NCBI RefSeq assembly: GCF_019915265.1 | Contig: NZ_CP082780.1 | Coordinates: forward strand, 310,001-374,000 | From: Bacillus aquiflavi | Lineage (GTDB): Bacteria > Bacillota > Bacilli > Bacillales > Cytobacillaceae | Direction of reading: 5' to 3' | DNA length: 64,000 nt | Shown here: positions 18,892-28,581 of the stretch, one piece after another | How the letters are laid out: each line of letters opens with the position of its first letter | How positions within the stretch are numbered: position 1 is the stretch's first letter | Notes under the pieces: generated by a model | What the model was told of the DNA's origin: nothing | Database searches by the model: none | Seen by the model: the letters and a program-made list of their open reading frames with translations, nothing else | Made by a program: the position numbers and the translations under genes

Positions 18892-18919
18892 AAATGATCA
18901 TAATCTTGGTGGTGGTGAA

Positions 18920-20083
18920 ATGGATAACGCTCTTTTTGATGAAAAAGCCCAAGAGGCTCTCGCTACACTAATGGAAAAATTTTGGGTTCTTCGTTCACTT
19001 GAGCCTGACGTATATCAGCAAATACGGCAACGAGAGCATGTATTAAAGCGTTATGTTACAGATAAATTCGGTTTTGATTTGATCGTTCATCAGCATTTTA
19101 TTAAGTTAGAGAAAATCCCTGTTGAACCGAAAGCTTGGATGGGGATTCAGTCTTTTTCTGAGCCAATGGACTATGCGATTTTTTGCTGCGGACTTGCATT
19201 TACAGAGCGGCGTTCGGTCGATGAGCAATTTCTTCTTTCGGAATTAACAGAGGACATTCAAGATATGTATCCCGGTGAATTTTCATTAAATTGGACGAAT
19301 TATCAGCATCGAAAATCGCTTGTTCGCGCCTTAAAAAAAATGGTCGAGCTTCATATCATTAAAATGGTCGATGGTGATATTGAACAGTTTGCGATGAATG
19401 AAGAGCAAGAAGTCCTTTATGAAGTGACTGTATATGCACGTTATTTTATGAGATCGTATCCTGATGATTTGTTTCAATATAAAACGACACGAGAGATTTT
19501 AGCGAGTGAATGGAAGCGTCATGAAGGAGAGGAGCGCAGGAAGCGAGTTTACCGAAAGTTAATGTTTTCACCTGTTGTTCATCGGGAAAGCGGGGATGAT
19601 GCGGACTTCGCTTATATTCGAAATTATCGCAATCGACTTCGTGATGATATAGAAGAGCATACTCCTTTTCGATTAGAGGTATTTAAAAATGCTGCAATGC
19701 TTATGCTTGATGAGAGAAAGCAAAAGTATACGTTATTTCCAGATCAAAAAGGCATCATGGATGTCGTTCTTCATTTTAGTACTGTCCTTCGAGAAAACCT
19801 GAAAATTGAAGAAATCAATGATTTAGGAGAACTGCGCCTTACGACGAGTGAGTGTGAACGAATACTAGAGAAGGTACAAAAGCGGTATCAACATGGGTGG
19901 AGTAAGCAATATCGGGAAATGACCGTTTCACAGTTAAGAAAAGAAGCAGTAAATTTTTTAAAAGAATGGGAGTTGCTTCAAGTGGAAGTAGAAACAGGAA
20001 TGCTTATATTGAAGTCTGCAATCGGGAGAATGATTGGGGAATATCCACGTAATTATGTAGACCGAGAAGGTGAGTCGAGATGA
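18920..20083 (+). CDS. jetB: Wadjet subunit JetB (DUF2398, MksE-like)
   Basis: 387 residues, with GGTGGTG before the ATG. It is a helical/winged-helix protein matching DUF2398/TIGR02678: QIRQREHVLKRYVTDKFGFD near the N-terminus, a region with YAIFCCGLAFTERRSVDEQF and a middle SPVVHRESGDDADFAYIRNY. It is the KITE-type partner that binds the kleisin JetA. Its stop overlaps the jetC start by four bases (ATGA), implying coupled translation. Confidence 0.88.
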   Translation: MDNALFDEKAQEALATLMEKFWVLRSLEPDVYQQIRQREHVLKRYVTDKFGFDLIVHQHFIKLEKIPVEPKAWMGIQSFSEPMDYAIFCCGLAFTERRSVDEQFLLSELTEDIQDMYPGEFSLNWTNYQHRKSLVRALKKMVELHIIKMVDGDIEQFAMNEEQEVLYEVTVYARYFMRSYPDDLFQYKTTREILASEWKRHEGEERRKRVYRKLMFSPVVHRESGDDADFAYIRNYRNRLRDDIEEHTPFRLEVFKNAAMLMLDERKQKYTLFPDQKGIMDVVLHFSTVLRENLKIEEINDLGELRLTTSECERILEKVQKRYQHGWSKQYREMTVSQLRKEAVNFLKEWELLQVEVETGMLILKSAIGRMIGEYPRNYVDREGESR

Positions 20084-23000
20084 CAAATAAATGGGTGATG
20101 AATCGTGCAGGGCTATTAAACTTTTGGTATTACGATGACGAAATCTTTGATTTTTCAGATGGGAAATTACTACTTCGTGGAAGTAATGGTTCGGGAAAAT
20201 CAGTTACAATGCAAAGTTTTTTGCCAGTGCTATTAGATGGAAAGAAATCACCAGATCGTCTTGATCCATTTGGATCAAAAGCTAGACGGATGGAGGATTA
20301 TTTATTAGGAGAAAAAGAAGTTGTTGATCGTGATGAGCGAACAGGGTATTTATTTATCGAATACAAAAAAGATCAGACAGATCAATTTATTACAACGGGG
20401 ATTGGCTTGCAGGCTAAACGTAACAGACCGATGAAGTTTTGGGGGTTTGTTATTACAGATGATCGTAGAATTGGTCATAACATAGATCTATACAAAGTTG
20501 AAAAAAGCGGTGGCGAACAACAAAAGATTCCTCGCTCGCGTATCGAATTAGAAAACGTCATCGGCAACGGGGGATTTGTTGTTCAGACGCAAAAAGAATA
20601 TATGGAGTTAGTCAATAAGTACATTTTTGGATTTAGTACATTAGAAGCGTATGAAGACTTAATCAAGCTATTAATTCAATTGCGCAGTCCGAAGCTATCA
20701 AGGGATTTTCGCCCAACGGTTATTTATGAAATTCTCGAAGCGGCTCTTCCACCGTTAACAGATGATGACCTTCGTCATTTATCAGACACGATTGAGCAAA
20801 TGGATCAAACGAAGCAGCAAATTGAGCAGTTAGAACGAGAATATCATGCAATTCAGCAAGTAAATCATATTTATGATCAATACAATCAACGAAGGTTAGC
20901 TGATCAAGGTCAAGAGTGGTTAACTTCAAGAAAAAAGCTCGAGGATGAAAAGCAAGCGCTCGTTTCTTTACAAGTGAAGGAAGCAGCGTTACAAGAAGAA
21001 ATAATGAACAAACAACAAGAAAAACAACAACTAGACCGGCAGCAAGAGGGGTTACGAAAGAAACAAGAACGATTGAAATCCCATAAAGTATGGAATTTAC
21101 AACAAGAGCTTCGGGAAGAAGAGGCAAAGCTAGGGGAAGAATCGCAAAAGCAAGTAAAACTTGTACAGGATGTTTCTAAATTGGAAAAACAAGATATTCA
21201 ATTACGTAATCAAAAAGATGATTCAGAAGTAAAAACGATTGGATTGGAGACAGACATTAACGATCAGTTAGAAGATATGGCATATAGCGCTGAAAAATCT
21301 TCATTCAAAAAACACGACATGAATGTAGAAGACTATGTTCGAGTTCGAGAGCAAGGGTTTGATTTTACTATATGGAAAAAAGAGACAGATGAGCATTTGA
21401 ACAATTTAGATGAAATGGTAGAGCACTTCCGCTTGTTTCAACGGTTAAAAGAAGATTATGAGGAAAAAGATTTACAACGGGCAGAAGAACAGCGAAAGCT
21501 TGATGAAAAGCTTCAGGAAGAAAGAGAATGGATTCGATTATTTGAGGAGGATATAGAGAGGAAGCGTGCTGAGATTCATGAATGGGTGCATTCGTTAGAT
21601 TGGATAACTGAGATAGATATGAAGCTACAGCAAAGCTCCAGAGCGCTGCAAACTTTGTATAAGGATTCGAGCTTTGATGACGTAAAATCCCCTTTCCGAG
21701 AAGCTTTTTTAGCTTTCGAAGAAGCGGAGCGAAAGAAGCGGGCTGCACTCATGTTTCAAAAAGAGCGGTTAGAGGAACAAAAAAGAAATAAAGAAGAAGA
21801 ACTGGAACAATGGCGCAAGAAAAAAGATCCAGAACCTGAAATGGCAGAAGAAACAAAAGCCGCTCGAAAGGAATTACAGCTAAAGGGCCATGCGTTTATT
21901 CCATTGTATGCTGCGGTAGAGTTTCAAGATCATGTTCCGCAGGATGTAAGACAGCTAATAGAAGGGGTACTGTTTGAGACGGGACTGCTTAATGCGTTAG
22001 TGATGAATGAAGAAGTCAATGTTGTTTATGACAGGGTACTAATGGCAAATCCTGTACTATTGCAAATGACCCTTGCTGATTATTTAAAGCCGGATCTTGA
22101 AATTGATTCACATGTTTCCCATGAGCGAGTCGAAGAGGTGTTAAAGTCAATTATCATTCACGAAGCAGACGGAAATACGATAATTTATGAAGATGGACGT
22201 TACCAAATCGGGCTTTTAAAAGGACATGCCCTCCCGTATAAAGAAGTTAGGTTTATCGGACGGTCAGCGAGAAAACGTTACCGCAAAGAAAAAATCGTTC
22301 AAATTGAGGCGGAATTAGCGAAAATTACTGCTGAAGTTGATCATGCGAAAATAGGAATTGAAACAATCAATCAACGGATGCTTCAAGGGAAAAAAGCAAT
22401 GGATCAATTTCCAAAGGATGCTGATTTACAAGAAATCCACCAACAAGTTGAAAAAACGAAATTTCTCATCACTCAGCACCAAGAACAAGTGGAAAAGTTT
22501 GATCAACTAGTTAAGTCTATTTATAAAAAATACCAAAAGCAAAAGTATGTCATTGATGAACGTGCCCGTAACTTTGATTTAGAAAAAACATTAGATTCTT
22601 ATTTAACTGCAAAACGTGAAATGGCTTATTATAAAGATCAATTATTTGGCGTCATCAATTTGCATACTCAGTGGATGAATGAAATGAGACGAGTGCGTGA
22701 GTTAACAGAACGAATAGACGAGATAACGGAACGAGTAGATGAACTTAGAGGTGAGTTAAATATTATCGTTGATCAAATTGAACGGTTTAAACAACATATA
22801 GATGATATTCAAGAACAGCTTGAACAAGAAGGTGCGGAAGATATTCGCAAGAAAATTAACGAAGTTGAAGATGCACTAATGAAGGTTAATGCACAGCTTG
22901 ACGATGCAAAGCAGAGACTTCCAGAAATACAAAAAGACTTACAATATGTACAACGAGACATTCAGAGGCAATTAGACAAACATGAGTTTTGGCTTCAAAT

Positions 23001-24243
23001 GGAGAGAGCGTGGTTTCAGTCGTTTAAAAAAGAAGTCGATTACCACTTTGTATTATCTAAAGAGGAAGCAGAAGCTGCTGATGAGATTGAGCATGCCAAA
23101 CGAGTGTTACAACAGTACAGTAAGCTTGTTACAGAAAGGGATTCGAGTCGTATCGATAGCAATTTAACGAGTACGTATTATGCGCAAAGCTCTGATTTAA
23201 TGGAGTACCGAATGAAAGACTATCGAGATTCTGTAACGCTGCCAGAGTGGATGACGAATGAATATGTTGGGGAATACAAGCCGTTTATCGAACAGTGGCA
23301 GCAAAAATCTAATCGTAGGATCATTGTTTTGGATTACCAAGGAAAACGTGTAAGCCCGTATTACATTCAAGAGATCATTGAAAAAGATAAACAACGTCAA
23401 CAAACCTATCTTAATGAACAAGATCAAGAGTTGTATGAGGAAATATTATTTAAGTCAGTAGGAAGTAAACTGCGCAGTCGTATTAGACGGGCACAGGCGT
23501 GGACAAGGAAAATGAACTATCTAATGGAAACTCGTGATACCTCATCGGGGTTAACGTTTTCGATTCGTTGGAAACCAAGAACAGCAGAAGTTGAAGAGGA
23601 GATGGATACGAAAGATTTAGTCGAGCTTCTTATGCAAGATGCTCGCTTATTAAAGGAGCGGGATTTACAGCAAATTATTAAACATTTCCGTTCAAAAATA
23701 TTTAATGCGAAACAATTACTTGATACAAAATCAGAAGGACAAACGTTGCTCCAAGTGTTAAAAGAAGTCCTTGATTATCGTAAATGGTTTTCATTTGTGT
23801 TGTCTTATCGAAGGGAAAATGAACCGAAGCGCGAGTTAACAAACCATGCCTTTTATAAATTTAGTGGCGGAGAGAAAGCGATGGCGATGTATATCCCATT
23901 ATTTACAGCTTGCTATTCACGGTATCAAGAAGCGGACGAATCAGCCCCTTATATTATTTCACTTGATGAGGCTTTTGCTGGAGTAGATGAAAATAATATT
24001 CGTGAAATGTTTGAAATCGTCGAACACCTTGGTTTTAATTATATTATAAATTCACAAGTGCTATGGGGAGATTATGATACGATTTCGACGCTTGCTATTT
24101 GCGAGCTCGTTCGTCCGAAAAATGCTGATTTTGTCAGTGTTATTCGTTATCATTGGAACGGGAAAAAGCTTATCGTAAATGAACTAGCGGAAGATGTAAC
24201 TGAAGAAATAGTAGAACAATTCAAAGGCGAAACGTTCGTGTAA
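20080..24243 (+). CDS. jetC: Wadjet SMC-like ATPase JetC (TIGR02680 type)
   Basis: 1387 residues, intact. The N-terminal ATPase half carries Walker A GSNGSGKS (residues 34-41). Two long coiled-coil arms (about 230-590 and 780-1050) flank a hinge-like insert near 600-770. The C-terminal half has the ABC signature FSGGEKAMAMY (about 1260) and Walker B YIISLDEAFAGVD (about 1295). This is the MukB/MksB-like layout of TIGR02680 proteins. In Wadjet the JetABC complex extrudes DNA loops and recognises small circular DNA for cutting by JetD. All motifs are intact, so the system is likely active. Confidence 0.94.
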   Translation: MTNKWVMNRAGLLNFWYYDDEIFDFSDGKLLLRGSNGSGKSVTMQSFLPVLLDGKKSPDRLDPFGSKARRMEDYLLGEKEVVDRDERTGYLFIEYKKDQTDQFITTGIGLQAKRNRPMKFWGFVITDDRRIGHNIDLYKVEKSGGEQQKIPRSRIELENVIGNGGFVVQTQKEYMELVNKYIFGFSTLEAYEDLIKLLIQLRSPKLSRDFRPTVIYEILEAALPPLTDDDLRHLSDTIEQMDQTKQQIEQLEREYHAIQQVNHIYDQYNQRRLADQGQEWLTSRKKLEDEKQALVSLQVKEAALQEEIMNKQQEKQQLDRQQEGLRKKQERLKSHKVWNLQQELREEEAKLGEESQKQVKLVQDVSKLEKQDIQLRNQKDDSEVKTIGLETDINDQLEDMAYSAEKSSFKKHDMNVEDYVRVREQGFDFTIWKKETDEHLNNLDEMVEHFRLFQRLKEDYEEKDLQRAEEQRKLDEKLQEEREWIRLFEEDIERKRAEIHEWVHSLDWITEIDMKLQQSSRALQTLYKDSSFDDVKSPFREAFLAFEEAERKKRAALMFQKERLEEQKRNKEEELEQWRKKKDPEPEMAEETKAARKELQLKGHAFIPLYAAVEFQDHVPQDVRQLIEGVLFETGLLNALVMNEEVNVVYDRVLMANPVLLQMTLADYLKPDLEIDSHVSHERVEEVLKSIIIHEADGNTIIYEDGRYQIGLLKGHALPYKEVRFIGRSARKRYRKEKIVQIEAELAKITAEVDHAKIGIETINQRMLQGKKAMDQFPKDADLQEIHQQVEKTKFLITQHQEQVEKFDQLVKSIYKKYQKQKYVIDERARNFDLEKTLDSYLTAKREMAYYKDQLFGVINLHTQWMNEMRRVRELTERIDEITERVDELRGELNIIVDQIERFKQHIDDIQEQLEQEGAEDIRKKINEVEDALMKVNAQLDDAKQRLPEIQKDLQYVQRDIQRQLDKHEFWLQMERAWFQSFKKEVDYHFVLSKEEAEAADEIEHAKRVLQQYSKLVTERDSSRIDSNLTSTYYAQSSDLMEYRMKDYRDSVTLPEWMTNEYVGEYKPFIEQWQQKSNRRIIVLDYQGKRVSPYYIQEIIEKDKQRQQTYLNEQDQELYEEILFKSVGSKLRSRIRRAQAWTRKMNYLMETRDTSSGLTFSIRWKPRTAEVEEEMDTKDLVELLMQDARLLKERDLQQIIKHFRSKIFNAKQLLDTKSEGQTLLQVLKEVLDYRKWFSFVLSYRRENEPKRELTNHAFYKFSGGEKAMAMYIPLFTACYSRYQEADESAPYIISLDEAFAGVDENNIREMFEIVEHLGFNYIINSQVLWGDYDTISTLAICELVRPKNADFVSVIRYHWNGKKLIVNELAEDVTEEIVEQFKGETFV

Positions 24244-24262
24244 ATGAAAGGAAAGGTGTTTT

Positions 24263-25561
24263 GTGTCTAAAGAAAAGCTAGCTGATGCTCGGCAATTTTT
24301 TCGAGAGCATCCTGTGTACGATCGTCTTTTTACTCGATTTAAGAAAAAGTATCAATCTTTAGGGAAAATTGGTGGAACGGTAAAGATAAGTGATTTTCCC
24401 AATCGTGATTTAATTGAACTTGCGTCTTTTTTCGGGACAACTCGATCTGAATTATTAGATAAAGGGAAAGGAAAACTATCTCTTTTGGCTTTTGAGCGAC
24501 AGCTCGAGCGGACAAAATTTGACGGAATTCCTTTACTTGAGCTGCTGGAGTCTTTTTTTGAAGAGAAGATATTGACGAACAATGAACTGAAAAAGAGGAA
24601 AGAGATTTACATAGAAGAGTCATTTCGTGAATTATCTGAGCGCTTTCCCGTTCTAACATTTTGGTTTCAATATTTACAAAAAAAATCAGCGGATACGTAC
24701 TGGATTTATCGTTTACTAGAAGGTAAGAAGTCTTTTTTCTATCATGATGTTCGTATATTAAGTGATGCTTTCAAACACCTCCCAAAGGATGGAGAACGGA
24801 TAGCAATGTTCAGTCATCGTCTTACAAAAGATCCGCATGCCTTTGATCAAAATACAGAGCTCGGAAAGCTTTGGCTTCATTTGTTATCAGTACATTCACG
24901 AAATGAAGAGGAGGGTGAAATCACGATCCCATCTGATAGTGAAGCGATTAGTCAGTTACTTGAAAGGTATATGCTTTATCGTGATGATATTACAAATGAT
25001 GTTACTGTCGTTAACATTCAAGCGGAGACTGCTAAAGGGTCTCATCCTGTCTGGAAAGCAGCGACAACGTGTGAAGTACCGACTGTATTAAATGTGCCAA
25101 TTCGTGAATTAACTTCACTTACTAGAGCGTACCCCGCTGGGTGTAGTAAAAAAGTATGGATTGTGGAAAATTCAGGTGTGTTTTCTACTATTTTAGATCG
25201 TTTTCCGACCGTACCTCTTATTTGCACTCATGGGCAATTTAAGCTTGCAAGTCTTAAGCTTATGGATTTATTCGTCAAAGAAGAATGTTTGCTTATGTAT
25301 GCGGGAGATTTTGATCCTGAAGGGCTAACAATGTTACAACGATTAATGCTACGCTACGAAAACTTTGTCGTTCCGTGGCGGATGGATGTTACTCATTACG
25401 AAGCTTCAGATCCAACAGTCATGTTATCGGAAGATCGTTTAGCAAAGCTAAAGAGTATTACAATTAATGAATTACAACCAGTGAAAGAGGCAATGTTAAA
25501 GCGAAAAAAGGCAGGCTACCAAGAAGCGATTGTACCTTTATATTTTAACGATTTAGCATGA
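24263..25561 (+). CDS. jetD: Wadjet nuclease JetD (DUF3323/DUF2399, TOPRIM-like)
   Basis: 432 residues from a GTG behind GAAAGG. The N-terminal DUF3323-like region is helical. The C-terminal DUF2399 domain shows the acidic clusters expected of a TOPRIM/topoisomerase VI A-like fold: VWIVENSGVFS (Glu near residue 300) and YAGDFDPEGL (Asp-x-Asp near 350). In Wadjet JetD cleaves the plasmid captured by JetABC. The gene ends the cassette; ISL3 debris begins about 20 bases downstream, suggesting the system arrived or was flanked by mobile DNA. Confidence 0.9.
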   Translation: MSKEKLADARQFFREHPVYDRLFTRFKKKYQSLGKIGGTVKISDFPNRDLIELASFFGTTRSELLDKGKGKLSLLAFERQLERTKFDGIPLLELLESFFEEKILTNNELKKRKEIYIEESFRELSERFPVLTFWFQYLQKKSADTYWIYRLLEGKKSFFYHDVRILSDAFKHLPKDGERIAMFSHRLTKDPHAFDQNTELGKLWLHLLSVHSRNEEEGEITIPSDSEAISQLLERYMLYRDDITNDVTVVNIQAETAKGSHPVWKAATTCEVPTVLNVPIRELTSLTRAYPAGCSKKVWIVENSGVFSTILDRFPTVPLICTHGQFKLASLKLMDLFVKEECLLMYAGDFDPEGLTMLQRLMLRYENFVVPWRMDVTHYEASDPTVMLSEDRLAKLKSITINELQPVKEAMLKRKKAGYQEAIVPLYFNDLA

Positions 25562-25582
25562 TAAATCATAATTCTAGTAAGA

Positions 25583-25702
25583 CATCATCACTTTTTTTGA
25601 AATAAATAAAAGGAAAACATTTTCGAATCCCTAGTAAAAATGTTACCCAACAAAGATTCACTAGAATGTTCTGAAATGTTTTCTATGTTACTTAAACTGT
25701 AA
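25583..25702 (+). mobile_element. ISL3-family 5' end remnant
   Basis: The run CATCATCACTTTTT, then AAAGGAAAACATTTT and ATGTTTTCTATGTTACTT repeats, with small gaps, the left end and transposase start of the ISL3 remnant at 7555-7672. Only the first ten or so codons survive. Confidence 0.65.
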
Positions 25703-25728
25703 AAAAATTTCCTGAATTAACGGGACCT

Positions 25729-26049
25729 ATGTTAAATTTATTTGAACGACTTAGAAAAAGAATTTGTAATATCGATAGTTCGGTTAGAGAAGAATTCAAG
25801 AAATTATATATTGCTTATAAAACATCAACAAATTTTGTTGATATTGTACCACAAAAAAGAAGACTTCGTTTAAGTCTTAATATGTCTTTTAGCGAAATAC
25901 ATGATCCAAAAGGAATTTGTAAAGATGTGACTAACATAGGCAGATGGGGGAATGGTGACGTAGAATTTGGAGTTTCAAGTATTGATGAAATTGAAGATGC
26001 GATGTACTTAATACAACAGTCTTTTAATAAACATAGAGATGAAGATTAG
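25729..26049 (+). CDS. DUF5655-domain protein, probably truncated
   Basis: 106 residues, nearly all one DUF5655-like domain: an early FVDIVPQKRRLRLSLNM, then the conserved DPKGICKDVTNIGRWGNGDV and a C-terminal helix. In longer proteins this domain forms the C-terminal part of restriction-system or predicted transport proteins. There is no clear ribosome site before the ATG, and ISL3 debris lies directly upstream, so this may be the end of a lost larger gene. Function unknown. Confidence 0.6.
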   Translation: MLNLFERLRKRICNIDSSVREEFKKLYIAYKTSTNFVDIVPQKRRLRLSLNMSFSEIHDPKGICKDVTNIGRWGNGDVEFGVSSIDEIEDAMYLIQQSFNKHRDED

Positions 26050-26562
26050 TGATGAAAATGAAAATTGAGGAAATCTGGCTGTACTGGAAGAAGAGCTAAA
26101 AGAAATGATTGAACACGATATGATTGCGATTTAAAATCTTTTTGTGTATTACGATGACAAATGTAAAAGGATGTTTGTAAGAGAAAAGATTAGTGGATTT
26201 ACGCAAAAACCCCATCGTATATGATTAAAGAGAACGAAAAGCAACTGGAAAGGATGTTTAATTTCGGAAAAAACGAATGAGGAATAACAAAATTTTTTTA
26301 TCTCTATCCATCATTTGATGAGTATATTTAATGATTAAAAAGTGCACCAACTTTCAAATTTAAATAGAGATTGTTCAGGTTATTTCCAGTTGAAACGCTC
26401 ATAAGAGAATTAAACGAAGAGTTAGGGATTTTTGTAACGATAAAGGATGCCCCGATATTTGAAAAAGATGTATGTATAGAAGGGAAAACGGGACCATTTA
26501 TTAGTCGTGAGATTTATTACAAAATATTTATGAAATCCGATACATCGATAACATATTGAAAA
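26050..26562 (+). pseudogene. gene debris including a Nudix-box fragment
   Basis: Around 26380-26560 the frame VETLIRELNEELGIFVTIKD contains the second half of a Nudix box (REL-x-EELGI), and KTGPFISREIYYKIF follows. The first half of the domain, including the Gly of the box, is missing. The 26050-26370 stretch has several short broken frames. I see no intact gene here. Confidence 0.5.
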
Positions 26563-26589
26563 TTACCCTTGACACGGTGTCAAGGGTAA
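26563..26589 (-). terminator. perfect 13+1+13 palindrome, terminator of the 70-residue gene
   Basis: TTACCCTTGACAC and its exact inverse flank one base. On the minus strand it lies 29 bases after the stop at 26618 and is followed by TTTT, fitting a terminator. The core TTGACAC-GTGTCAA also resembles MerR-family operators, but I found no matching -10 box and no regulator nearby. Confidence 0.6.
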
Positions 26590-26617
26590 ATGAGCAAACT
26601 AAAGTGTATACTAGAAC

Positions 26618-26830
26618 TTATTTTACGCTTCCTCTAATGATTTTTTGTAATTGTTCGATTTGTTCATTTGATAAAGTACTAGGAGATGTTATTCTTAAGC
26701 AAGGTAACTCTATTTGTAGTTGTATGCCAAGAAGTACAATGTCAATTGGGCTCGGTATACTGATACATAAAATTTCATTGCCAGTACAACAACTGTTAGA
26801 AGAAGCTTTAGGCTCACTATTAATTTGCAT
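26618..26830 (-). CDS. 70-residue hypothetical protein with N-terminal cysteine pair
   Basis: A strong AAAGGAGGTAAA site stands directly before the ATG and a perfect hairpin terminator follows, so this is a real transcription unit. The product starts MQINSEPKASSNSCCTGNEI, continues in a hydrophobic, proline-containing strand region (CISIPSPIDIVLLGIQLQIE) and ends in a helix (NEQIEQLQKIIRG). I do not recognise a family. The small size and Cys-rich start would fit a spore or envelope-associated peptide, but this is only a guess. Confidence 0.6.
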   Translation of the reverse strand: MQINSEPKASSNSCCTGNEILCISIPSPIDIVLLGIQLQIELPCLRITSPSTLSNEQIEQLQKIIRGSVK

Positions 26831-27054
26831 TTCTTTTACCTCCTTTCTGTTAAACTTGTATCATTTATATGTACAAGTTGAATGACTGCTTGTTTTTTCA
26901 CCTAATATATGATCAAAAAGGCGAAAATAATAGGTTTGTTATATCTATTTCATATAAAAATACAAAGAAAGAGAAAGGTGTATCAAAAAATTTAGTGTAA
27001 CTGTTTGTTCCATATTGAGTGTGCAAAACGGCATTTTTGAAATGAGGGAATGGA

Positions 27055-27510
27055 ATGACAGAAAAAAATAAAATAATCACTCATTATGAAAACTCATTAA
27101 TGTTTATAAAAAATTTGGAAAAGGTATCAGTATACGAATGGTCTACGCCCATTAAAGCAGGAAAATGGAGTGTAGCTGAAATTGTCGGGCACTTCATTAC
27201 GTGGGATCAATTCGTATTAACTGAGCGTATCCCATATTTTTTTAAAAACAATACTCAACTTAAAAGACCAGATGTAGAGAAGATGAATGAACAATCTTCG
27301 CGTAAAAGTCGGGCGATGAGCAAAGAAAAAATTATCTCTGATTTTCTCCGGACACGAAAGGATTTGCTAAAGGAAGTTCAGTTAATTGGTAATGAATATT
27401 GGGATAAAGAAATAAGAATTGGAGGAACTTTGCTTTTCTTATCGGATTATTTTAACGGTCTTATTCACCATGAAAATCATCATTTTAGGCAAATTCGTGA
27501 GTGGCTATAA
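27055..27510 (+). CDS. DinB-like four-helix-bundle protein
   Basis: 151 residues with GAGGGAATGG before the ATG. KAGKWSVAEIVGHFITWDQF gives the first metal-ligand His in the DinB manner, and the C-terminus HHENHHFRQIREWL gives the second cluster, both typical of the DinB/YfiT superfamily (metal-dependent, often bacillithiol-linked transferases). The substrate is unknown. It is a single gene, not in an operon. Confidence 0.85.
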   Translation: MTEKNKIITHYENSLMFIKNLEKVSVYEWSTPIKAGKWSVAEIVGHFITWDQFVLTERIPYFFKNNTQLKRPDVEKMNEQSSRKSRAMSKEKIISDFLRTRKDLLKEVQLIGNEYWDKEIRIGGTLLFLSDYFNGLIHHENHHFRQIREWL

Positions 27511-27794
27511 AAAAAAAAAACGCTGGTATTATCATTTAATTATCCGAATATTACGAATCTATCAGGTAGCTTTAAAACCTAAAAAAACAGTGCGAATGTT
27601 CGGCGATGGAAATCGACAAAGTGGATTTAAAGGGTATTCTATCAGAATATAGTGAAAAAGAATGCAACAAGTAAAGATATTTCAAACGATTTACCGCTAA
27701 AGTTTAAGGTATAAAGTCCTGTTTTAACTTAAGGAAGAAAATGATGATAGAGCTGTAATATCGTAATCAAGATAGTAGGAAGGAAGAAGAGAGC

Positions 27795-28241
27795 ATGAAT
27801 AAAGCAGCACAAATATATTGGGAAGCCTATTGGAAAGAGAGAGAAAAGCCTCAGTCAGTTAGCGCATGGCAATTTGGCGACAATTCAGATGATCTTGCAC
27901 AGTTAGTAATAGAAGGTAAAAAAACAGCGACATGTTCCGCGTACATGATATATGAATTAGAACATGAACCATTACCGACTATAGGAGATTATAGCATTAT
28001 TTTGAATAGTGCTGAAGAACCTGTTGCAATAATTAAAACGACAGAAGTAACGTTGACGCCAATGAATGAAGTGACAGAAGAATTTGCTTTTGCTGAAGGA
28101 GAAGGAGATCGATCATATCGATATTGGAAAGAAGCTCATGAAGAATTCTTTACAGATCAATTAAATAAGATTGGTCATAAATTTTCTGAAGATATGTTAC
28201 TTGTTTGTGAACGTTTTGAATTAGTAGATGTAAAGAAATAG
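27795..28241 (+). CDS. ASCH-domain protein
   Basis: 148 residues, with GGAAGGAAGAAGAG before the ATG. The middle IEGKKTATCSAYMIYELE contains the GKKTAT motif of ASCH domains, and the C-terminal GDRSYRYWKEAHEEFF is also typical. ASCH proteins have a PUA-related beta-barrel and are thought to bind or process RNA or modified nucleosides. No partner gene is adjacent. Confidence 0.88.
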   Translation: MNKAAQIYWEAYWKEREKPQSVSAWQFGDNSDDLAQLVIEGKKTATCSAYMIYELEHEPLPTIGDYSIILNSAEEPVAIIKTTEVTLTPMNEVTEEFAFAEGEGDRSYRYWKEAHEEFFTDQLNKIGHKFSEDMLLVCERFELVDVKK

Positions 28242-28581
28242 AAATAAAGCAGTTCCCTTTATTCTGATTAGTTTAATTAGTATTAATTAATTCTGCCTAT
28301 TTTATCCCAAATAAACACCATTTCTCCCCTCTTATTATTTTTATATAAAAAATAGGTGTTTTTTCATCCCTAATTCCTCACTTTATATAGAAAATAATTG
28401 GGAGTTTGCTAAAATAGAAATAGGGGAAGGTTTTTACAGATGAGATAATTAAGTAGTGTATTGTTAAATTATGTGAAGTTTAAATGGGTGAGGTGTTACT
28501 ATGTCCTTTATAAGATGTTCGTTGTTCAAATCCCTATTTATATATAGAGAGGGATAGTCGAGAATTATAGGGGGGATTCTT
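28242..28581. other. intergenic stretch before the RsfA-like gene
   Basis: A weak inverted repeat (AACACC near 28315 with GGTGTT near 28355 followed by TTTT) may end the ASCH gene. No other gene is seen. Confidence 0.35.

Noticed and set aside
26563-26589. MerR-type operator
   Set aside because: TTGACAC-GTGTCAA fits the look, but there is no matching -10 box at 19 bases and no regulator; position and T run fit a terminator better.
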